A stretch of 15,269 bases of DNA, taken from Candidatus Competibacteraceae bacterium. GTDB lineage: Bacteria; Pseudomonadota; Gammaproteobacteria; Competibacterales; Competibacteraceae. Positions 7,061 to 15,269 of this stretch are shown one piece after another (position 1 is the first letter of the stretch; the number at the start of each line of letters is the position of its first letter). Location of the stretch: the NCBI GenBank assembly GCA_012032855.1, contig JAAUQA010000019.1, positions 1-15,269 of the forward strand. The letters run 5' to 3'. The notes below the pieces were generated by a model. That model had not been told where the DNA came from. It saw only the letters and a program-made list of their open reading frames with translations, and made no database searches. Position numbers and translations under genes: made by a program.

Positions 7061-9619
7061 TTAAGCCGCAGTACCTAACGTCACTTTCTCCGCCACTGAC
7101 TGATACTCTTCAATCTGATCAAAATTCAGATAGCGATAAATATCCGCCGCCAGTGCGTCGATATTACCCATGTGCTGCATGTACTCGGCAAAGGTGGGAA
7201 TCCGTCCCAGTATCGCACACACCGATGCTAGTTCAGCGGAACTCAGATACACATTGGCACCCTTACCCAACCGATTAGGGAAATTGCGGGTTGAGGTGGA
7301 AACCACCGTCGCTTCATCCCGCACCCGCGCCTGATTACCCATGCACAGCGAACAGCCCGGCATTTCCGTGCGCGCCCCTGCCTTGCCGAAGATGCTGTAA
7401 TAGCCCTCTTCCGTCAGTTGATGCGCATCCATCTTGGTGGGCGGCGCAATCCACAGCCGGGTGGGAATATCGTGAACGCCGTCCAATACCTTACCTGCAG
7501 CTCGATAATGGCCGATGTTGGTCATGCAAGAGCCGATAAACACTTCGTCAATCGTGTCACCCGCCACCGCCGACAGCGTGCGGACATCGTCAGGATCATT
7601 GGGGCAGGCCAGCAACGGCTCTTTGATCGTGTTCAAATCGATTTCAATGATCTCGGCGTATTCGGCATCCGCGTCCGGTTCCAGCAATTGAGGATTTCTC
7701 AACCACTGTTCCATGCCTCTGATACGCCGTTCTATAGTACGCACATCTTGGTAGCCGTTGGCGATCATCCATTTCAGCAGGGTGATATTCGATTTCAAGT
7801 ATTCGATGATCGGTTCCTTGTTCAGACGCACCGTGCACGCGGCCGCAGAACGTTCGGCAGAGGCATCGGACAACTCGAACGCTTGTTCCACTTTCAGGTC
7901 GGGCAGTCCCTCGATTTCCAGGATTCGTCCGGAAAAGACATTTTTCTTGCCTTCTTTAGCAACAGTCAGCGAACCGTTTTGGATCGCCGCATAGGGAATC
8001 GCATTGACCAAGTCCCGCAGAGTAATGCCGGGCTGAAGCTCACCTTTAAAACGCACCAGCACCGATTCCGGCATATCCAACGGCATTACCCCCAGCGCGG
8101 CGGCGAAGGCGACCAGACCGGAACCGGCCGGGAACGATCGATGCCATGGGGAAACGGGTATGGGAATCGCCACCGGTGCCGACGGTGTCGGGCAACAGCA
8201 TGCGATTCAGCCAGGAATGAATGATGCCGTCGCCGGGCCGCAGCGACACGCCAGCGCGGGAAGAAATGAAATCCGGCAAAGTATGATGGGTATCGATATC
8301 GACCGGCTTGGGATAGGCTGCGGTATGACAGAAACTCTGCATGACCAGATCGCCGGAAAAGCCTAAGCAGGCCAATTCCTTCAATTCATCGCGGGTCATC
8401 GGGCCGGTGGTGTCCTGCGAACCCACCGTGGTCATACGCGGCTCACAATAGGTGCCGGGTCGGATACCGGTCACCCCGCACGCCTGTCCGACCATTTTCT
8501 GAGCCAGCGTATAGCCTTTGCCGGTGTCGGCGGGCGCAACGGGGCGTTGAAACAGTTCGGACGGGGTCAACTTCAAGGCAGTGCGGGTTTTATCCGTCAA
8601 GGTCCGACCGATAATCAGGGGAATCCGTCCACCTGCACGCACCTCATCGGGCATGGTGACCGGTTTCAGAGTAAACGTGCTCAACACGTCACCGGCGTCG
8701 TCGGTGATTTTGCCATCGAAGGGATATATGTGGATCACATCGCCGTTATTGAGCCGGGTGACGTCACATTCAATGGGCAACGCACCCGAATCTTCGGCGG
8801 TATTGAAGAAAATCGGCGCGATCTTACCACCCAACACAACACCGCCCTGGCGTTTATTGGGCACGAAGGGAATATCGTGACCCATATGCCATAGCACCGA
8901 GTTGATGGCGGATTTGCGTGACGATCCGGTGCCGACCACGTCGCCGACGTAAGCCAGTGGATAGCCCTTGGCCTTCAGCGCCTGGATAGTATCCAATGCA
9001 TCGGGCATCTTGGATTGCAACATCGCTTGAGCATGCACGGGAATATCGGGGCGGCTCCAGGCTTCACTGGCCGGGGATAAATCATCGGTGTTGGTTTCCC
9101 CGGGTACCTTGAACACGGTGACGGTGATTTTTCCGCTAACTGAGGACGACTGGTAAACCACTCGGCATTCGCCCAAGCGTCCACCACCTGTTTAGCGAAT
9201 GGATTTTTTTCCGCTTTTTCAATGACATCGTGATACGCGTCGAACAGCAACAAGGTATGCGAGAGTGCTTTTACCGCCAGGGGGGCCAGTTCGGCATCGT
9301 CCAGCAAATCGATCAGAGACTGAATATTGTAACCTCCCAACATGGTGCCCAGTAGTTTGACGGCGTGGGCGCGATCAATCAGTGGCGATTGAGCTTCGCC
9401 TTTGGCTACAGCGGACAAGAAGGCAGCCTTGACATAAGCGGCTTGATCCACGCCGGGTGGTACTCGGTGAGTGAGTAATTCGACTAACGTGTCCTCCTCG
9501 TCGGTCGGCGGATTTTTTAATAACTCCACCAAATCGGCGGTTTGCTGAGCATTCAGCGGCAGAGGGGGTACGTTTTGGGCAGCGCGTTCGGCTACATGAT
9601 TGCGATAAGCATCAAGCAC
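7061..9619 (-). CDS. acnB: Aconitate hydratase B (two frameshifts)
   Basis: AcnB is the main TCA-cycle aconitase, isomerising citrate and isocitrate with a [4Fe-4S] cluster; it often also handles 2-methylisocitrate. The N-terminus ([16 protein letters not shown]) is the helical HEAT-like domain. [20 protein letters not shown] and [10 protein letters not shown] lie in the swivel domain. The cluster cysteines are in [14 protein letters not shown] and [12 protein letters not shown]. The GTG start at 9619 has GAGG about 8 bases upstream and aligns with the family N-terminus. Three frames are used. One base is missing in the T-run 9128-9132, read as A's on the coding strand between AEK and [12 protein letters not shown]. 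Near 8135-8145 there is one net extra base within HTRFPM...FPAGSGLV. The corrected length is about 852 residues (E. coli 865). Long plus-strand ORFs here are antisense shadows. Confidence 0.93.
8135..8145 (-). other. Second frameshift site in acnB (net +1), at a tandem ATCG repeat
   Basis: On the coding strand ATG is followed by GCATCGATCG (10 bases) before TTCCCG, where the conserved motif (F-P-I/M-G-I-S-F-P-A-G-S-G) needs 9. The change is not a simple single-base run and involves a duplicated ATCG. Confidence 0.75.
9128..9132 (-). other. First frameshift site in acnB (one base apparently missing in a 5-base run)
   Basis: On the coding strand GCGGAAAAATCACC gives AEKSPSP. With six A's it reads [10 protein letters not shown], the conserved sequence. 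Confidence 0.88.
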
Positions 9620-9713
9620 GGAGAATACCTCTCTTAGGTAAAGGCGTCATTTCTGTCCCCTGGGCGCGGGAGTTGCGGCACTTAATCAGCGCAAGCGCTG
9701 GCGTTGGCCGCTT

Positions 9714-9743
9714 ATTCTACCGTGTCCGGAGAAATACCGTGAA
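9714..9743 (-). promoter_or_regulatory. Candidate sigma-70 promoter for acnB
   Basis: On the minus strand TTCACG (9743-9738) and TAGAAT (9719-9714) are separated by 18 bases, about 95 bases before the acnB GTG. The matches are 4/6 and 5/6. This is judged by eye only. Confidence 0.3.
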
Positions 9744-9752
9744 CTTTCGAAA

Positions 9753-9758
9753 TATAAT
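9753..9758 (+). promoter_or_regulatory. Candidate -10 box upstream of mucD
   Basis: A perfect TATAAT lies 179 bases before the mucD ATG. No good -35 hexamer is seen 16-18 bases upstream. If used, it gives a long leader that includes the inverted repeat at 9791-9889. It lies back to back with the candidate acnB promoter. Confidence 0.3.
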
Positions 9759-9790
9759 CTGAGCCGTTAGCTCGTTTAGGGCTGTGACTT

Positions 9791-9889
9791 GATCAAGGTG
9801 CGCTATCCGAATCAGGGACTCGTAAGACCACTATTTCTGTTAGGCTTTACCGCTGCCGGCGTGTCATTCATGAAACCGCACCCTTGATC
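9791..9889 (+). repeat. Long-range inverted repeat in the mucD leader
   Basis: GATCAAGGTGCG (9791-9802) is complementary to CGCACCCTTGATC (9877-9889) with one bulged base, enclosing 74 bases. In RNA it would form a 12-bp stem closing a leader domain that ends 48 bases before the mucD start. The 5' arm also contains the palindrome CTTGATCAAG (9788-9797). The gene-free stretch 9620-9937 holds this, the two candidate promoters and a small palindrome CAGCGCAAGCGCTG (9687-9700). I see nothing else in it. Confidence 0.4.
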
Positions 9890-9937
9890 GACTTTCTAAG
9901 TGTTGTGTCACAACTAATGGATTCCAAGAGGACCACC

Positions 9938-11350
9938 ATGAAAAGTATTACAAAGTTGGCCCTGTGCGCATTGTACGGAATAGTATCTTTGTACTTACCC
10001 TTGCTGGTTGTCGCCCAAGAACTGCCCAATTTTCGCCAATTGGTGAAGGACAGCGAAGCCAGCGTGGTTAACGTCAGCTCCACGCAGGGTACGGGCGCAG
10101 ATGGGCTTCGTTCGCCAGATCTGCCCGGCTTTCAAGATGAAAATCCATTGTCTGACTTTTTTCGGCGCTTTTTCGATGAGCGATCGGAACCGTTGCGCGA
10201 GCGTCAAGCCCATTCTCTGGGGTCAGGATTTCTCATCTCTGCGGATGGCTATATCTTGACCAATGCTCATGTGGCTCGGGACGCCGACAAAATCGTCGTG
10301 CGGCTCAGCGATCATCGTGAAAAACATGCAAAATTGGTCGGTGTGGATGAGTTGACGGATGTGGCTTTGTTAAAAATAGAGGGTGAGGAGTATCCGGTCG
10401 TCAAAATCGGTGATTCCGATACGTTGGAAGTTGGTGATTGGGTGTTGGCGATCGGCTCCCCGTTCGGTTTGGAACGCACCGCCACCCAAGGCATTGTCAG
10501 TGCCGTGGGGCGTAACCTGCCGAGTGACGCCTATGTTCCGTTTATCCAGACCGATGCCGCAATCAATCCCGGTAATTCGGGGGGGCCTTTGTTCAATGTG
10601 CAAGGTCAAGTGATCGGCATCAATTCACAGATTTACAGCAGTACCGGCGGTTATATGGGCCTGTCATTTGCCGTCCCCATCAAGTTGGCCATGCAAGTGG
10701 CGGAACAACTGAAAGCTACCGGCGAAGTCACGCGCGGCTGGTTGGGGGTGATGATACAAAACATCAACGCGGAACTTGCAGAAGCTTTTGGCTTGGACAG
10801 GGCCCGTGGTGCGCTGGTTGCCCAACTTCAGCCGGAAAGCCCGGCAGCGCGGGCGGGTTTCAAAGTGGGCGACGTGATTCTACGTTATGGCGGCGAACCG
10901 GTGGAAGAGTCCTCTCAATTACCGCGCATGATCGGCGCTACCCCGGTCGGCAAGACCATTGCGATGTCCATCCTGCGCAACGGCGAACCCCTGGAAATTA
11001 AAGCAACCATTGCTCGACTGGAAGAGGTTGAAGAATTAGCGGCAATGGATGAACGCGAAGAAACTCAGCTCAATATCAGTATGGCTGAACTCAGCAATGA
11101 GCAACGCCGGGCGTTGAGTATCGAAAATCAGGGAATTTTGATCACTAATGTCGGTGATGGGCCTGCTGCTAACGCCGGTCTCTACCCCGGCGATGTGGTG
11201 CTAATGGTCAATCAGCAAGAGGTCATGAGTACGACTCAGTTTGCTGAAATAGTTCAGGGTCTGCCGAGAAGTAAAGCACTACCCCTATTGGTGCAGCGCG
11301 ATGATGAGATGCTGTTTTTGGCGCTCAAAATTCCGGCGCCCAAAGAATAA
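9938..11350 (+). CDS. mucD: Periplasmic Do-type serine protease (MucD/DegP family)
   Basis: A trypsin-fold protease and chaperone that clears misfolded envelope proteins and, in Pseudomonas, restrains the sigma-E/AlgU response. From ATG 9938 (AGAGGA just upstream) the 470-residue protein starts with a signal peptide likely cleaved after A26 (LLVVA-QE). The catalytic triad is H111 (NAHVARDAD), D141 (DELTDVALLKIE) and S214 (INPGNSGGPLFN). Two PDZ domains follow, at about 280-370 (RGWLGVMIQNINAELAEAFG) and in the last 90 residues (GILITNVGDGPAANAGLYPG). The length and loop sequences match MucD (about 474 residues) better than E. coli DegP. An 18-codon upstream extension to 9884 is rejected because it would bury the signal peptide. 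The gene stands alone, not next to rpoE-rseAB-like genes in this window. Confidence 0.92.
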   Translation: MKSITKLALCALYGIVSLYLPLLVVAQELPNFRQLVKDSEASVVNVSSTQGTGADGLRSPDLPGFQDENPLSDFFRRFFDERSEPLRERQAHSLGSGFLISADGYILTNAHVARDADKIVVRLSDHREKHAKLVGVDELTDVALLKIEGEEYPVVKIGDSDTLEVGDWVLAIGSPFGLERTATQGIVSAVGRNLPSDAYVPFIQTDAAINPGNSGGPLFNVQGQVIGINSQIYSSTGGYMGLSFAVPIKLAMQVAEQLKATGEVTRGWLGVMIQNINAELAEAFGLDRARGALVAQLQPESPAARAGFKVGDVILRYGGEPVEESSQLPRMIGATPVGKTIAMSILRNGEPLEIKATIARLEEVEELAAMDEREETQLNISMAELSNEQRRALSIENQGILITNVGDGPAANAGLYPGDVVLMVNQQEVMSTTQFAEIVQGLPRSKALPLLVQRDDEMLFLALKIPAPKE

Positions 11351-11471
11351 TTCACGCTTGTTGATGCTGCTGAAACAATTGAAACCGAAATAAGGTCGTA
11401 ACGAAATCGCTTAGAAACCGAAACGGATTACTCTTTCAATCCATACGATGAACTGCAACCGCGCAGTCGTG

Positions 11472-11499
11472 TTGCTACGTATCCAGTGTGAAGAATACT
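11472..11499 (+). promoter_or_regulatory. Candidate promoter for the small secreted protein gene
   Basis: TTGCTA (11472-11477) and AATACT (11494-11499) are spaced by 16 bases, each a 4/6 match to the sigma-70 boxes. The start would lie about 20 bases before the Shine-Dalgarno sequence. Confidence 0.25.
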
Positions 11500-11514
11500 A
11501 CGTTGCTATTGATT

Positions 11515-11520
11515 GAGGAG
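11515..11520 (+). promoter_or_regulatory. Shine-Dalgarno sequence of the small secreted protein gene
   Basis: GAGGAG lies 5 bases before ATG 11526 and 8 before ATG 11529. It supports the gene as real and makes the second ATG at least as likely a start as the first. Confidence 0.7.
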
Positions 11521-11525
11521 ATTGA

Positions 11526-11840
11526 ATGATGAAAATCCGTACTGTTTTGCTGATTGTTGGTGCCGTATTCGCCGCTTCTAACGCGACCGCCGAGCCCTTC
11601 AATGAAGGGGGTGTGCATTATGTCTATGAGGCTCCGGCGGGTTCTTACCAAGCTCGGCAACCGGTTGCCGCCACAGCTGAGCCCTTTAATGAGCGGGGAG
11701 AGGATGTTGTGAATGCCGCTCCTGCGGGTACCGACAAGCCCCGGACCACTGCAGGAGAGCAATCGCAAAGATTCACGCAACGAGATAGTTATACCTCGGG
11801 AAGCTATCAGCACAACACTGACGTCGGTTGGAATAACTAA
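11526..11840 (+). CDS. Small secreted protein with an internal AEPFNE repeat, function unknown
   Basis: I do not recognise a function. The 104-residue product begins with a clear signal peptide (MMKIRTVLLIVGAVFAASNA), probably cleaved after A22. The mature part starts EPFNEGG. Residues 20-40 (ATAEPFNEGGVHYVYEAPAG, then S) are repeated at 49-69 (ATAEPFNERGEDVVNAAPAG, then T), a period of 29 residues. The remainder is polar, low in hydrophobic residues and lacks cysteine, so it is probably a flexible periplasmic or extracellular protein. The good ribosome-binding site and signal peptide argue that it is genuine. It sits 175 bases after mucD, which is far enough to have its own promoter. It converges on the aminotransferase gene across a hairpin. 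Confidence 0.7.
   Translation: MMKIRTVLLIVGAVFAASNATAEPFNEGGVHYVYEAPAGSYQARQPVAATAEPFNERGEDVVNAAPAGTDKPRTTAGEQSQRFTQRDSYTSGSYQHNTDVGWNN
11583..11732 (+). repeat. Two-copy coding repeat inside the secreted protein gene
   Basis: Codons at 11583-11645 and 11670-11732 encode the two 21-residue units ATAEPFNE[GR]G...APAG[ST]. Synonymous differences (for example TTC/TTT, GCC/GCT) show that this is not a recent duplication or an assembly artefact. Confidence 0.75.
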
Positions 11841-11868
11841 ATCGCTAACTATTGACGATTATCGGTAA

Positions 11869-11910
11869 GCGTGACTGCGACCTGTAAGTTCACCTCGGTT
11901 GCAGTCACGC
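11869..11910. terminator. Bidirectional hairpin between convergent genes
   Basis: GCGTGACTGCGACC (11869-11882) pairs with GGTTGCAGTCACGC (11897-11910), 14 bp with one mismatch or G-U, around a 14-base loop. It lies between the stops of the secreted protein gene and the aminotransferase gene. No long T-run follows on either strand, but position and strength suit a shared terminator. Confidence 0.6.
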
Positions 11911-11930
11911 AGCCCATTTATTGACAGTAA

Positions 11931-13109
11931 TTATCCCAGCGCTTTAGCGATACGCTGCAATCCTTCCTCAAGATTTTTCATGCTGGTGGCGAATGAAATA
12001 CGCATACAGCCATCGGCACCGAATGCCGAACCCGGCACCATCGCGACGCCGGCTTCTGTCAGAAAATACTCCGCCATTTCGATGTCATTCTTGAATTTCG
12101 TCGCCATGAAGCGGCTGAAATTGGGGAACGAGTAAAATGTCCCGTCAGCAGGCAGCACCTCTACGCCATCCAGCGTTTGCAGCGTTTCATAGACATAAGC
12201 GTGGCGCTCTTTGAATGCCTTCAGCATGGTGGTGATGCAGCTTTGATCCCCATCCAATGCGGCCTGAGCAGCGACTTGCGCAATAGAAGTCGGATTGGAC
12301 GTGCTCTGCGACTGAATATTGTCCATCGCTTTGATCAGATCCTTAGGACCGCCGCAATAACCGATGCGCCAACCGGTCATGGCGTAAGCTTTGGAAACGC
12401 CGTTGATGACAAATGTGCGGTCGTATAAATCGGGACAGGCCATGACGATGTTACTGAACGGTTCGTCGGTCCACAGGATGCTCTCGTAGATGTCATCGGT
12501 GACGATCATGATCTGCGGATGCTTGAGCAGCACCTCGCCCAGCGCCGCTAGTTCGGCCCGAGTATAGGCGATACCAGTCGGATTGGAGGGGCTGTTTATG
12601 ATGAACAAGCGGCTGCGCGGGGTGATCGCCGCCGCTAATTGCTCTGGGGTAATCTTGAACCGTTGTTCGACACCTGCAGTCACAATAACCGGCTTGGCTT
12701 CGGCCAGCAGCGCCATGTCCGGGTAGGATACCCAGTAAGGAGCCGGTATGATGACTTCGTCATCCTTGTTCAGTAAGGCCTGCATCACATTGTAAATACT
12801 GTGTTTGGCACCGCAGGAAACCAGAATCTGGTCGGGGGCGTATTGGAGGCCGTTATCGCGTTCGAACTTGGCGATGATCGCCTTTTTTAAACCGGGGGTG
12901 CCGCCCACCGGGGTATACTTGGTAAAACCGTCGTGTAGCGACTGGATAGCCGCTTCCTTGATGAAATCCGGGGTGTCGAAATCCGGCTCGCCGGCGCCCA
13001 GGCCGACCACATTGTGGCCTGCCGCTTTGAGCGCGTTGGCCTTTGCTGTTACTGCCAGGGTAGGTGAAGGTTTGATCAGTTGTACTCGCGCAGATAATTG
13101 TGTGCTCAC
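11931..13109 (-). CDS. Pyridoxal-phosphate-dependent class I aminotransferase (aspartate aminotransferase-like)
   Basis: A cytosolic fold-type I aminotransferase, probably moving amino groups between aspartate or a similar amino acid and 2-oxoglutarate. The 392-residue protein shows GAGEPDFDTPDFI (38-50), W126, SPSNPTG with N176, D205 and Y208 near the cofactor, the PLP-binding K240 in GVSKAYAMTGWRIG, and R370 (CMRISFATS), which holds the substrate alpha-carboxylate. These patterns fit the prokaryotic aspartate aminotransferase subgroup rather than E. coli AspC. Exact substrate range cannot be read from sequence. The GTG start at 13109 has AGGAG 5 bases before it. It is divergent from uvrB across 89 bases, a pairing I recall from Pseudomonas. 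Confidence 0.9.
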   Translation of the reverse strand: MSTQLSARVQLIKPSPTLAVTAKANALKAAGHNVVGLGAGEPDFDTPDFIKEAAIQSLHDGFTKYTPVGGTPGLKKAIIAKFERDNGLQYAPDQILVSCGAKHSIYNVMQALLNKDDEVIIPAPYWVSYPDMALLAEAKPVIVTAGVEQRFKITPEQLAAAITPRSRLFIINSPSNPTGIAYTRAELAALGEVLLKHPQIMIVTDDIYESILWTDEPFSNIVMACPDLYDRTFVINGVSKAYAMTGWRIGYCGGPKDLIKAMDNIQSQSTSNPTSIAQVAAQAALDGDQSCITTMLKAFKERHAYVYETLQTLDGVEVLPADGTFYSFPNFSRFMATKFKNDIEMAEYFLTEAGVAMVPGSAFGADGCMRISFATSMKNLEEGLQRIAKALG

Positions 13110-13165
13110 TGGGACTCCTGTTGGTACTCAATCGTTGAACGTCAGAGATTACTTTGCCATCGAAT

Positions 13166-13171
13166 GATAAT
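13166..13171 (+). promoter_or_regulatory. Candidate -10 box for uvrB
   Basis: GATAAT lies 27 bases before the uvrB ATG, but no convincing -35 is seen at the right spacing. No LexA-type CTGT-N8-ACAG site is visible in the 89-base divergent region. Confidence 0.25.
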
Positions 13172-13198
13172 GGATTCGTCTGGCCGCATAAAATCACT

Positions 13199-15215
13199 AT
13201 GACTAAGAAATTTCAATTGACCACAGCTTATCAGCCTGCAGGCGATCAGCCTACCGCTATAAACACGTTGGTTGATGGTCTTAACAATGGCTTGTCTAAA
13301 CAAATTCTGTTAGGGGTCACCGGTAGCGGCAAAACCTTTACCGTTGCGAATGTCATCCAGACGTTACAACGGCCGGCGCTCATTATTGCACCCAACAAGA
13401 CCTTGGCGGCGCAGCTTTACGGCGAAATGAAGCAGTTCTTTCCACACAATGCCGTCGAGTATTTCGTTTCTTACTATGACTATTATCAACCGGAAGCCTA
13501 TGTGCCGTCTTCGGATACGTATATTGAAAAAGACGCTTCGATCAACGAGCACGTTGAACAGATGCGCTTGTCGGCAACCAAAGCCATTTTGGAACGACCC
13601 GATACGGTCATCGTCGCCACAGTGTCCTGTATTTACGGTTTAGGTGATCCGCAGTCCTATCTCAGCATGGTGTTGCATCTGGTGCGGGGGGAAAAGATTG
13701 AGCAACGGGCTATGTTGCGACGGTTGGCGGAATTGCAGTACACCCGTAACGACATTGAATTGGCCAGAGGGACTTACCGAGTGCGCGGGGAGGTGGTCGG
13801 ATATCTATCCGGCTGAATCTGAATACGAAGCGGGTGCGTATCGAGCAGTTCGACGATGAAATTGAGGTGCTCAGCATTTTCGATCCGTTGACCGGGCACA
13901 CGCTACGCAAAGTCCCACGGTTAACAATTTACCCGAAAACCCATTACGTGACGCCTCGTGAGAAGTTGGTAGTAGCTATAGAGAAGATTCGCAGCGAACT
14001 CAGCGAGCGGTTAGCAGAGCTCCACAATGATAACAAGCTGCTGGAAGCGCAACGGCTGGAGCAACGTACCCGCTTCGATTTGGAGATGCTCATGGAGTTG
14101 GGGTATTGCAGTGGTATTGAGAATTATTCTCGCCATATTTCGGGACGCGAGGCCGGTGAACCGCCGCCCACATTGCTGGATTACTTACCGCCCGATGCGT
14201 TGCTATTCATCGACGAAAGCCACGTCACAGTGCCGCAGTTGGGTGCTATGTACAAAGGAGATCGATCCCGCAAGGATACCCTGGTCGGCTACGGATTCCG
14301 TTTGCCATCGGCATTGGACAACCGGCCGCTGCGGTTCGATGAATTCGAGCGGTTGATCAGCCAGACGGTTTTCGTTTCCGCCACGCCCGGTCCTTATGAA
14401 AAGGAACATGCCGGGGCGATTGCGGATCAAGTGGTGCGTCCCACCGGTTTAATGGACCCCGAGATCGATATTCGTCCGGCGATTACCCAGGTTGACGATT
14501 TGTTGTCTGAAATTAACGCCCGCGCGCTGTGAATGAGCGGACATTGGTCACCACCCTGACCAAGCGCATGTCTGAGGATTTGACTGAATACTTGCGTGAA
14601 CACGGCGTAAAAGTACGTTACTTACATTCGGATATCGATACCGTAGAGCGGGTGGAAATTATCCGTGACTTGCGACTGGGGGAGTTCGATGTATTGGTCG
14701 GGATCAATTTGTTGCGTGAGGGTTTAGATATTCCGGAAGTGTCACTGGTCGCCATTTTGGATGCCGATAAGGAAGGCTTTTTGCGTTCCGATCGTTCACT
14801 GATTCAGACGATGGGGCGGGCGGCTCGCAACGTTCGCGGTAAGGCGGTGCTGTATGCCGATAAAATCACCGGATCGATGCAGCGGGCGATTGAGGAGACC
14901 GAACGGCGCCGGATCAAACAGAATGCTTATAACGAGGCGCATGGTATAACACCACAGAGTATCCGTAAGGCTGTGGTCGACGTTTTGGAAGGCGTCTATG
15001 CCGACGCGCCTGCGCCGGCCACGCAGTATGCCAAGGTGGCCGAAGAAACAGCCCAGTACGCGGTTTTACCGCCGGCTGCCGTCCTTAAGAAAATCAAGCA
15101 ACTGGAACAGGCAATGTATCGCCATGCGCGTGATCTGGAGTTCGAGCAGGCCGCAAACGTGCGCGATGAGATTCAGCGGATCCGCGCGCTAGGTCTAGGG
15201 ATTGCTGAGGTTTGA
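13199..15215 (+). CDS. uvrB: Excinuclease ABC subunit B (three frameshifts)
   Basis: UvrB verifies DNA damage handed over by UvrA and recruits UvrC for incision in nucleotide-excision repair. Seen in order: Walker A GVTGSGKT (39-46), the beta-hairpin region [20 protein letters not shown], the Walker B-like [10 protein letters not shown], helicase motifs ATQVDD-like [27 protein letters not shown] and QTMGRAARN, and a C-terminal UVR motif ([17 protein letters not shown]). The frame changes three times. One extra G in 13799-13800 (RGEVV to [11 protein letters not shown]), one extra G in the GGG at 13832-13834 (EA to VRIEQFDDE), and one missing G at 14529 (ARAL to [10 protein letters not shown]). 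Corrected length is 671 residues, against 673 in E. coli. ATG 13199 fits the family N-terminus; the upstream ATG at 13154 adds 15 unrelated residues. Confidence 0.94.
13799..13834 (+). other. Two closely spaced +1 frameshift sites in uvrB
   Basis: One extra G at 13799-13800 and another in 13832-13834. Between them a third frame encodes the conserved [11 protein letters not shown]. Removing both restores [20 protein letters not shown]. Confidence 0.88.
14529..14529 (+). other. Third frameshift site in uvrB (one base apparently missing)
   Basis: CTGTGAATG creates a stop. CTGGTGAATG would read L-V-N-E-R and continue the helicase domain. Confidence 0.85.
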
Positions 15216-15269
15216 CGAAGAGCAGACAGAAAAATAACTGAGTAAGAACGGAATCGTTGAATATAACCA
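15216..15269. other. Short gene-free end of the window
   Basis: The 54 bases after the uvrB stop show no gene and no hairpin. Any terminator lies beyond the window. Confidence 0.5.

Noticed and set aside
7418..8224. A 268-residue plus-strand reading frame
   Set aside because: It lies antisense to the conserved aconitase domain of acnB, is rich in Arg, Gln and His, and has no family resemblance. It is a codon-bias shadow.
8160..8894. Further plus-strand reading frames opposite acnB
   Set aside because: All are antisense to conserved AcnB sequence and have no ribosome-binding sites or recognisable domains.
9687..9700. Palindrome CAGCGCAAGCGCTG as a regulator site
   Set aside because: It is a single short GC-rich palindrome in the acnB leader with no second copy and no known match. 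It is too likely to be chance to annotate separately.
9741..9761. Sigma-E-type promoter GAACTT...TCTGA before mucD
   Set aside because: The two elements are separated by only 11 bases, where about 16 are required.
9765..9850. tRNA-like look (TTAGCTCG..., then TCCGAATC)
   Set aside because: No acceptor stem can be formed between the ends, and the anticodon and T-arm stems do not pair.
13834..15215. uvrB as a true pseudogene split into three
   Set aside because: Each fragment is fully conserved up to the break and resumes without loss in the next frame, two indels are in G-runs, and the repaired length is 671 residues. Decay would also show substitutions and stops.

Overview
The window is a stretch of core chromosome from a gammaproteobacterium. 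Evidence is the gene order nrdR-ribD-ribE-ribB-ribH-nusB, a MucD-type periplasmic protease, a gammaproteobacterial-style AcnB, and a class I aminotransferase divergent from uvrB, a pair I also recall from Pseudomonas. The genus cannot be named from sequence alone. There is no sign of a prophage, transposon, CRISPR array, tRNA or rRNA.

Layout. Positions 1-65 hold the last codons of nrdR. Positions 98-4036 hold a riboflavin operon: ribD, ribE, a ribB whose GTP-cyclohydrolase-like tail lacks the catalytic residues, ribH, and then nusB. Positions 4087-6529 hold a large Na+/H+ antiporter of the CPA1 type with a C-terminal cyclic-nucleotide-binding domain, where many relatives carry thiL. Facing it on the minus strand is a small zinc-finger/zinc-ribbon membrane protein of unknown role (6460-7011), followed upstream by acnB (7061-9619, minus). 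A divergent intergenic region with a possible structured leader precedes mucD (9938-11350, plus). A small secreted protein with an internal repeat follows (11526-11840). It converges, across a hairpin, on an aminotransferase gene (11931-13109, minus), which is divergent from uvrB (13199-15215, plus).

How the genes work together. ribD, ribE, ribB and ribH supply every step of riboflavin synthesis after GTP cyclohydrolase II apart from the phosphatase step. A true RibA must lie elsewhere because the RibA-like domain here is degenerate. nusB is commonly linked to ribH. The remaining genes are separate housekeeping units: ion homeostasis, TCA cycle, envelope proteolysis, amino-acid transamination and nucleotide-excision repair.

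The most striking property of this sequence is technical. Four conserved genes (ribD, the antiporter, acnB, uvrB) are each broken by small frameshifts, eight in all. Seven sit at runs of the same base (or next to such a doublet), and in every case the alternative frame continues the expected protein and the corrected length is family-typical. I read these as uncorrected sequencing or assembly indels and annotate the genes as single units. The genuinely little-known items are the zinc-finger membrane protein, the repeat-containing secreted protein, and the very long antiporter with a cNMP domain. I found no convincing new multi-gene system.
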